This document shows, one piece after another, positions 33,712-38,804 of a DNA stretch of 38,804 nt (its first letter is position 1; each line of letters opens with the position of its first letter). The notes below the pieces were generated by a model, which was not told where the DNA came from, did not search any database, and saw only the letters and a program-made list of their open reading frames with translations. The DNA comes from Verrucomicrobiales bacterium. GTDB lineage: Bacteria > Verrucomicrobiota > Verrucomicrobiia > Verrucomicrobiales > DEV007. The DNA is taken from the NCBI GenBank assembly GCA_002696885.1, contig NZSO01000026.1:1-38804 (forward strand), given 5' to 3'. Position numbers and translations under genes: made by a program.

Positions 33712-35166
33712 TTGCAATTGGATACACAAAAAATACTTAGAATTATTGGGGTTTATTGGCTGGTATTTTTTGCAGCCATGTTACCTTCAGCCCTTTTAGC
33801 AGGCTATAATAATAGCCCGGATATGGTTGTTTTCTCTATCTGTTTTGTTGTGGGTGTTTTGGTTAGTTTATTTCTTGTTTTCACTAATCCTTTCAACGGT
33901 AAATCAAAACTGGATGTACAAGGATCATATCTTGTTACTTTAGGTGTTTGGCTTTCGACTGCTTTGATTGGGGCAATTCCATTTATATTCGGTTCTCTGA
34001 AACTGGAAGTTATTGATGCACTTTTTCAATCTGTATCAATGATTACAACAACTGGTGCAAATGTAATTGTAGACGTTGAAAGTGCTGATAAATCACTAAT
34101 ATTGTGGTGCTGTATTATGCAATGGTTAGGGGGTAAGGGGATTATTATCATGGCGTTGATATTGATTCCAGCAGGGCAAGCTAATCACTTAAGCTTGATC
34201 CAATCAGAGACTATTGATGAAATAGAGAAGGTAACTCCGCGGCTATTTAATACTATTCTTCAAATTTTTTATTTGTATGTTTTTCTTACGGTTGTTTGTG
34301 CTTTTCTGTTTAACCTAGAGGGCATGAGCTTGTTTGAGGCGGTTTGCCATGCCTTAACAACATTATCCACAGGTGGATTCTCAACATGGAATCAGTCGAT
34401 ACAGTATGTTACAAGCCCAACCATTCAAATGACTTTTTGTTTTTTTATGTTTTTAGGTGCGGCTAATTTTTTAAGTTTATTGCTTATTAAAAAAAATGGC
34501 ATAAGGAGCTTTTTCAGAGAGCATCAGATTTTAGGATTTTTAAAAATATTTTTACTGGCAGTTTTTTTAGTAACTGTCTGGCGTTTTTTACAAAGCAGCG
34601 AAAACTTCGATTCTATATTTGTTCAGTCACTTTTCAATGTTATGTCTGCTCTTTCAACTACGGGCTTTGTGACAGCTGACTATTCTAATTGGGGTGGACT
34701 TGCTTTAATGATTTTCTTTTTTCTGCCTATGATTGGGGGATGCACAGGTTCTACCTCTGGCGGAATAAAAATATATCGTTTGCAAATCTTGTTAGCCAGT
34801 GTTTTAGCTCAACTTAAAAGGGTGCGCTGGCCAAGCGGTGTGTTTACGCCAAGGTTATATGGGAAACCTATAGATGATAGTGTTATTTCAACAGTAACAA
34901 ATTTTTTCTTTTTATATTTTCTAACGATGGCTTGTCTTTGTCTGCTGGCTGGTCTTGTTGACCTTGATTTCTTAACAACAATATCAGGCGTGGTTGCAAC
35001 ATTAACAAATTTGGGGCCAGGATTAGGTGAGGTTATTGGCCCTAATTCAACTTATTTTAGCATCCCGAGTCCTGGTAAGATTGTTTTTATTTTGTCTATG
35101 TTGCTGGGCCGCTTAGAGTTAATTATATTCTTTGTCGTGGTTATGCCGCAGTTCTGGAAGCGCTAG
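33712..35166 (+). CDS. trkH: Trk-type potassium uptake protein TrkH
   Basis: A 484-residue membrane channel of the TrkH/KtrB class (usual length about 483). It imports K+ with a cytoplasmic TrkA gating ring, which is not in the window. The four pore-loop segments are visible: MITTTGANVIVD, TLSTGGFSTWN, ALSTTGFVTADYSNWG and TLTNLGPGLGEVIGPNSTYF, with GGCTGSTSGGIKIYR between three and four. There is no ATG near the N-terminus. TTG at 33712, or TTG at 33718, gives the expected start. The stop TAG is part of a CTAG shared with the convergent response-regulator gene. Confidence 0.94.
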   Translation: MQLDTQKILRIIGVYWLVFFAAMLPSALLAGYNNSPDMVVFSICFVVGVLVSLFLVFTNPFNGKSKLDVQGSYLVTLGVWLSTALIGAIPFIFGSLKLEVIDALFQSVSMITTTGANVIVDVESADKSLILWCCIMQWLGGKGIIIMALILIPAGQANHLSLIQSETIDEIEKVTPRLFNTILQIFYLYVFLTVVCAFLFNLEGMSLFEAVCHALTTLSTGGFSTWNQSIQYVTSPTIQMTFCFFMFLGAANFLSLLLIKKNGIRSFFREHQILGFLKIFLLAVFLVTVWRFLQSSENFDSIFVQSLFNVMSALSTTGFVTADYSNWGGLALMIFFFLPMIGGCTGSTSGGIKIYRLQILLASVLAQLKRVRWPSGVFTPRLYGKPIDDSVISTVTNFFFLYFLTMACLCLLAGLVDLDFLTTISGVVATLTNLGPGLGEVIGPNSTYFSIPSPGKIVFILSMLLGRLELIIFFVVVMPQFWKR

Positions 35167-35606
35167 TATAAGTTTGTAATTGAGGGTGGAAACTGAACTT
35201 GATTTTTATAATACAAAAGCAAATCAACCAAACTTTGTGGGTCATGGCTCACTTTACGTTTTTGTAAATATCCAGCAATATTGTGATTGTAAGCTGTGTT
35301 GATATCATCCCAGTGGTTTGAAGATGATAAAACAAAAACAACCAGCTTTTTATATAAATCATCTTGACGTATTTTAGATAGAAACTCAAATCCGGTCATA
35401 ACTGGCATTTTTAAATCTAAAAGTGTAACAACAGGCGTGACCTCAAGATTACATATATTTGATTCAAGGTAATGAATAGCTTCCGCGCCATTTTTGCACC
35501 AAATGATATTGATGGTTTCCTTGTGCCCCTTTAAGCTTCTTTTGATAAATTCGGCATCAGTATCGTCATCTTCAACAAGCAATAGGTTTATTGGATTGTC
35601 ATTCAT
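35163..35606 (-). CDS. single-domain response regulator (Rcp1-like)
   Basis: A 147-residue stand-alone receiver domain. The acidic pocket is E12-D13-D14, the phosphoacceptor is D64 in TLLDLKMP, the conserved Ser/Thr is in FVLSSSN (S94) and the Lys is K116 in GYLQKRKV. Receivers with WDDINTAYNHNIAGYLQK-type C-termini usually act with bacteriophytochrome-like or hybrid histidine kinases. No output domain and no kinase gene are nearby, so it likely signals by protein contact. The stop overlaps that of trkH (shared CTAG). Confidence 0.92.
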   Translation of the reverse strand: MNDNPINLLLVEDDDTDAEFIKRSLKGHKETINIIWCKNGAEAIHYLESNICNLEVTPVVTLLDLKMPVMTGFEFLSKIRQDDLYKKLVVFVLSSSNHWDDINTAYNHNIAGYLQKRKVSHDPQSLVDLLLYYKNQVQFPPSITNLY

Positions 35607-35640
35607 TGTAAAGCTGTCCCAATGTTTGTTTTTATTGTTA

Positions 35641-35669
35641 TCTAATATTTACCTTTTGTAAATATTGGA
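35641..35669. repeat. 12-bp inverted repeat upstream of the response-regulator gene
   Basis: TCTAATATTTAC / GTAAATATTGGA with a CTTTT loop (35641-35652 and 35658-35669), one G-U type mismatch and nine consecutive perfect pairs in the centre. It lies 35-63 bases upstream of the response-regulator start and just past the end of the coiled-coil gene. There is no T run, so it is more likely an operator or an RNA stability hairpin than a terminator. Confidence 0.5.
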
Positions 35670-35686
35670 CACTTCACTATCTTCCA

Positions 35687-36970
35687 TTAGATTCCATTAA
35701 TGTTCTCTAAAACTTTAATTTTTTCTGTCTCAGCTTTTGATTGTGCTTCAACGTTTTGAGCGATAGCGACATTATTGGGCGTTGCATTTTTTATCTGAGA
35801 ATATGAAGCTCGTATTGGGGTTGCATGATTTTCTGACCACAATGTTTGACGCTGTTGAGCTGATATTTTATCTGTTATATTAAGGTTGTTATTTATTTTT
35901 TGGGTCTGGTTGTTTGTATCTTGCAGTTCAACTTTTTGGTTTAACGCCTTGGCGCTTTGCGGCTTTATTTTTTTATCACTCTCGTGTAGCTCTCTGAGAT
36001 CTTCTTGAGCGAGAACAATTTGTTGGTTGAGAATGGTTAACTGCTGACCAAGGTTAGATATTTCGGCCCCAGAAGATGCTCTGGCAAGCTTGTCCCTTAA
36101 TTTTGCAACTTTTTGGTTTAGCTCTTTAATAAATATTTGTAATTTTGAATTATATTCAATGTTTTGATTGCTTTCTTTTTTTAAGTCTTTTTGCTGAGAT
36201 TTGCTCATGATACGTGGAGGTAAGGGTTGTTGACCCATGGCTCGAATTCTTGATTTTAAATCTTTTTCTTGCTGCTCCAGAGCTGATACTTGGTTGCCCA
36301 GTTTTTTGATTTTCTCTCCATCTGATTCTGTTAAAATCTGCTCTCTTAGAAGGTATATTTGGTTAAATATGCTTTGCAGTTGTTCATTGAGAATATTGAT
36401 ATACATAGGGTCTTTTTGTTTCTGGTCTCTATCAAGCTCTTGTGCTTTGGCTTTTGCTTTGTAATGAACAATTGTTGCGCTTGGATCATTGAGCATTTGT
36501 TGTTTTGATAAGAGCAAGCTTTCGCGTTGATCAGCAAGCTGATTTATTTGCTGAGCCACCTCGGCAGTGTTTAGTATCCCTGCTTCGCGATTTTGTATGA
36601 GCCAGTTAAGTTTTTCTTCAACATTTAAAATTTCTTTTTCGATATCTGTTAGAGCTGTTTTGTTAGCAACACTTGTTTGTTGTTGAGACTGATAATTAAC
36701 TTTTTCAGCATCATCAGTGTGCATCCAGGGCACATTTTCTTTATCTTCGGGTTCTGGCTCTAGGCCTTTATTCAAAAGCTCCTGTTCTTTTTCTTCGATT
36801 AGTTTTTGATAATATTTCACTTGGTCTAACCCTTTTTGACCAGGAATATTTTCAGCTTGATAAAGAGATTCGCGTAAATTCTTTAGCTGAATTTGCATGT
36901 CAGATTCAGAGCTGCATTGGGCGACTTGAATAAAAAAAGCAATGAAAAGAAAAGATAAGATAAGTTTCAT
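35687..36970 (-). CDS. secreted coiled-coil protein of unknown function
   Basis: 427 residues, no family recognised. It starts MKLILSFLFIAFFIQVAQCSS, a signal peptide whose cleavage could fall before C19. The VAQC context is only a poor lipobox (Q at -1). Most of the rest is Gln/Glu/Lys/Leu-rich and has heptad patterns predicting long coiled coils, with repeated phrases of the type QL-N-QL-xLxxQ-(Q/E)-xLxxRI: LGNQVSALEQQEKDLKSRIR and LGQQLTILNQQIVLAQEDLR are two related copies. The last ~80 residues are Asn/Gln-rich and less structured. An envelope-spanning or surface protein is plausible. Single gene, no SD, no clear terminator. Confidence 0.75.
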   Translation of the reverse strand: MKLILSFLFIAFFIQVAQCSSESDMQIQLKNLRESLYQAENIPGQKGLDQVKYYQKLIEEKEQELLNKGLEPEPEDKENVPWMHTDDAEKVNYQSQQQTSVANKTALTDIEKEILNVEEKLNWLIQNREAGILNTAEVAQQINQLADQRESLLLSKQQMLNDPSATIVHYKAKAKAQELDRDQKQKDPMYINILNEQLQSIFNQIYLLREQILTESDGEKIKKLGNQVSALEQQEKDLKSRIRAMGQQPLPPRIMSKSQQKDLKKESNQNIEYNSKLQIFIKELNQKVAKLRDKLARASSGAEISNLGQQLTILNQQIVLAQEDLRELHESDKKIKPQSAKALNQKVELQDTNNQTQKINNNLNITDKISAQQRQTLWSENHATPIRASYSQIKNATPNNVAIAQNVEAQSKAETEKIKVLENINGI

Positions 36971-37105
36971 TTTTAATTAATAGCCCCGCGGTTGCAACAA
37001 TTCCCCTAATTTCTTTTAACATTATTTTATTTTTTTGGCGAGGGAGGATTTACAGGCCAACAAATACTTTGAAACATCATTTGTGTATTTGCAATCATGA
37101 ATTGC

Positions 37106-37134
37106 TTAGACAATAAAGGCGCTAATCGTTATAA
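37106..37134 (+). promoter_or_regulatory. putative promoter of tRNA-Arg
   Basis: TTAGAC (37106-37111), a 17-base spacer and TTATAA (37129-37134), about 12 bases before the tRNA 5' end. Confidence 0.45.
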
Positions 37135-37146
37135 AAAGATTGAATT

Positions 37147-37223
<77 letters not shown>

Positions 37224-37249
37224 TGCTAGTTAAATTTAGAGAAATTCTT

Positions 37250-38383
37250 ATGACACAAAAAAACATCCCGTTTATTGATTTGCAGGCCCAAAGAGAGCGC
37301 TTAGGTGCCAACCTTGAGCAAAAAATATTAGAAGTGGTTCGGGAGGGGAAATATATTAACGGTCCACAGGTTGCTGAATTAGAAGAGCAGCTCTCGGCTT
37401 TTTCAGGTTCAAAATACGTTATTGGATGTGCGAGTGGGACAGATGGACTTCTTATGCCATTGTGGGCTTGGGGAATAGGCCCTGGGGATGCTGTCTTTGT
37501 GCCAGCATTTACCTTTGTTTCTTCAGCTGAAGTTGTAGCTATGTTAGGTGCAACCCCTGTTTTTGTTGATGTTGATGCAACAACATTCAATATGGATATT
37601 GATTCTTTAAATGAGGCTATTGATTGGACAAAAACAAAATCAAATTTAAACCCCAAGGCTGTTATAGCGGTTGATTTATTTGGGCTGCCTGCGGATTTAA
37701 AAACAATTGAAACAATAGCTAAGCAGCATGAAATGAAGTTGTTGGTTGATTGTGCGCAAGGCTTTGGCTCAAAGCAAGATGGTAAGGTTGCCGTTTGCTA
37801 TGGTGATGCGGGTTCAACAAGTTTTTTCCCGGCTAAGCCGCTTGGATGTTATGGGGATGGTGGGGCTATTTTCACCGATGATCCAGAGCTTGAAAAAGTT
37901 CTGAAATCAATGAGGGCGCACGGTCAGGGTTCACATCGTTATGAACATGTTCGTTTGGGAATGAACGGCCGACTTGATACGCTTCAAGCGGCTATTCTGC
38001 TTGAAAAGCTTAAAATTTATCCCGATGAAATCAACAAAAGAAATGAAATTGCCGCGCGATATACTCAAGGTCTAAAAGACCATGTTGATACGCCAACAGT
38101 GCCAGAGGGGTATGAATCGGTTTGGGCGCAATACACGCTTAAAGTTTCTGACCGTGATGCTTTGTCACAATGTTTAAGCGAGCATGGCATACCAACCATG
38201 GTTTATTACCCCATTCCATTAAGCCATCAACCGGCTTATAAACATTATCCAATGGCCCCGAATGGTGTGCCAAATAGTGAAAAATTATCAACGCAGGTTT
38301 TGAGTTTGCCAATACACCCTTATTTGGATATTAAAACACAAAACTTCATTATCGAGAAAGTGCAAGATTTTTGTAAAGGGTAA
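37250..38383 (+). CDS. DegT/DnrJ/EryC1/StrS-family aminotransferase
   Basis: A 377-residue PLP-dependent sugar aminotransferase. Such enzymes add an amino group to nucleotide-linked keto-sugars for LPS, O-antigen or glycan building. Family signatures are PFIDLQAQR at the N-terminus, CASGTDGL (phosphate binding), LLVDCAQGFG and the PLP lysine K196 in SFFPAKPLGCYGDGGA, then RLDTLQAAIL. Length is normal. The ATG at 37250 gives the standard MTQKNIPFIDL start. The earlier ATG at 37223 overlaps the tRNA. There is only a weak SD (AGAG). It stands alone between tRNA genes, so its sugar pathway cannot be told. The glycosyltransferase at 15088 could use its product. Confidence 0.93.
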   Translation: MTQKNIPFIDLQAQRERLGANLEQKILEVVREGKYINGPQVAELEEQLSAFSGSKYVIGCASGTDGLLMPLWAWGIGPGDAVFVPAFTFVSSAEVVAMLGATPVFVDVDATTFNMDIDSLNEAIDWTKTKSNLNPKAVIAVDLFGLPADLKTIETIAKQHEMKLLVDCAQGFGSKQDGKVAVCYGDAGSTSFFPAKPLGCYGDGGAIFTDDPELEKVLKSMRAHGQGSHRYEHVRLGMNGRLDTLQAAILLEKLKIYPDEINKRNEIAARYTQGLKDHVDTPTVPEGYESVWAQYTLKVSDRDALSQCLSEHGIPTMVYYPIPLSHQPAYKHYPMAPNGVPNSEKLSTQVLSLPIHPYLDIKTQNFIIEKVQDFCKG

Positions 38384-38420
38384 TTTTAGAAAATTTTCCG
38401 CTAAAATTTAACAATAACTG

Positions 38421-38449
38421 TTGACTTTTTGGCGTAAAAAAACTTTATT
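38421..38449 (+). promoter_or_regulatory. promoter of the tRNA-Tyr/tRNA-Gly/tuf unit
   Basis: TTGACT (38421-38426), a 17-base spacer and TTTATT (38444-38449), followed by a start about 10 bases before tRNA-Tyr. It is the clearest -35/-10 pair beside the infA one and probably drives both tRNAs and tuf. Confidence 0.68.
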
Positions 38450-38465
38450 GCATGTATGGTTTTCC

Positions 38466-38551
38466 GGAGGGATGGCCGAGTGGTTAAAGGCAGCAGACTG
38501 TAAATCTGCCCGTGTATGCGTACGTAGGTTCGAATCCTACTCCCTCCACCA
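38466..38551 (+). tRNA. tRNA-Tyr (anticodon GTA)
   Basis: A class II tRNA with a long variable arm (about 38509-38525). Acceptor GGAGGGA pairs with TCCCTCC (38541-38547), followed by A and CCA. The anticodon loop CT-GTA-AA is closed by CAGA / TCTG. The T loop TTCGAAT is present. Confidence 0.97.
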
Positions 38552-38560
38552 CCTTTTTAT

Positions 38561-38634
38561 GCGGGTGTAGCTTAATGGTAAAGCCCTAGCCTTCCAAGCT
38601 AGTTATGAGGGTTCGATTCCCTTCACCCGCTCCA
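38561..38634 (+). tRNA. tRNA-Gly (anticodon TCC)
   Basis: Acceptor GCGGGTG pairs with CACCCGC (38624-38630), then T and CCA. Anticodon stem CTAGC / GCTAG with loop CT-TCC-AA. It lies 9 bases after tRNA-Tyr and before tuf, a common order in proteobacteria. Confidence 0.97.
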
Positions 38635-38705
38635 ACTTTAGGGGTGGTAATATGCGTAAAACCTAAGTATGATAAGCAAAATTTAAGTTTCTTGAAGGAG
38701 CACAC

Positions 38706-38804
38706 ATGAGTAAAGAGAAGTTTGATAGAAGTAAGCCGCATTGTAACATAGGGACGATTGGGCACGTTGACCATGGGAAGACAACGTTGACAGCGGCAAT
38801 TACA
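38706..38804 (+). CDS. tuf: elongation factor Tu, N-terminal part (runs off the window)
   Basis: The first 33 residues of EF-Tu: a short N-terminus, then P-loop G-H-V-D-H-G-K-T at about 20-27 and the start of helix A. EF-Tu brings aminoacyl-tRNA to the ribosome. AAGGAG at 38695-38700 is 5 bases from the ATG. The rest lies outside the window. Confidence 0.98.
   Translation, partial: MSKEKFDRSKPHCNIGTIGHVDHGKTTLTAAIT

Noticed and set aside
38382..38408. AATTTTAG / CTAAAATT inverted repeat after the aminotransferase gene
   Set aside because: AT-only stem with an 11-base loop and no T run. It does not look like a terminator.

Overview
The window looks like a chromosomal segment of an AT-rich alphaproteobacterium. 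Evidence for this is the alpha-type lexA, the alpha-type addB/addA pair behind tsaE, an RHH_4-family ribbon-helix-helix gene, the infA-maf-RNase E/G-yacG order and the ffs-dnaX-ybaB-recR order. The AT richness, the shortened or divergent versions of some housekeeping genes (RNase E/G-like, Maf, ComEC) and the many TTG/GTG or SD-poor starts suggest a host-associated lineage of the Holosporales/Rickettsiales kind. That placement is an inference, not something read from the sequence.

Layout: (1) 1-583, 3' end of a 23S rRNA gene and a 5S rRNA gene with no tRNA after it, followed by an AT-rich gap holding a three-hairpin small-RNA candidate with its own terminator (1043-1139). (2) 1227-5286, a GH3 beta-N-acetylhexosaminidase (nagZ-like) converging on recA, with a shared bidirectional terminator, then a ComEC-type channel gene. 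(3) 5407-14034 on the minus strand: an OPT-family transporter and the tightly overlapped tsaE-addB-addA block, so recombinational repair genes recA, addAB, recR and lexA all lie in this one window. (4) 14085-16947: a flavin NAD(P)H/ferredoxin reductase, a GT4 glycosyltransferase and an unknown secreted protein. (5) 17042-18968: infA promoter, infA, maf, a short RNase E/G-like gene and yacG.

(6) 19059-24237 is the most unusual part: four adjacent genes for a TerY-like von Willebrand A protein, a PP2C phosphatase, a 930-residue Ser/Thr kinase with a zinc ribbon and about seven Trp-centred helical repeats, and a zinc-ribbon protein that appears to be a GTPase relative without its P-loop. This resembles the TerY-P type phospho-signalling triads with an additional, apparently inactivated, partner.

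(7) 24304-28894: SRP RNA, dnaX, ybaB, recR, a 3-hydroxyisobutyryl-CoA hydrolase-like gene and an EamA transporter. dnaX carries an 11-A run just after domain III at which gain or loss of one A gives a stop within a few codons, as expected for production of a gamma subunit by slippage. (8) 28884-30672: a small cysteine-rich secreted protein, an unknown helix-turn-helix protein and a periplasmic solute-binding protein. (9) 30681-36970: rpoH, a YibQ-like divergent polysaccharide deacetylase, an RHH protein, lexA, trkH, a single-domain response regulator and a secreted coiled-coil protein. (10) 37147-38804: tRNA-Arg(CCG), a DegT-family aminotransferase, tRNA-Tyr(GTA), tRNA-Gly(TCC) and the start of tuf (EF-Tu), which runs off the end.
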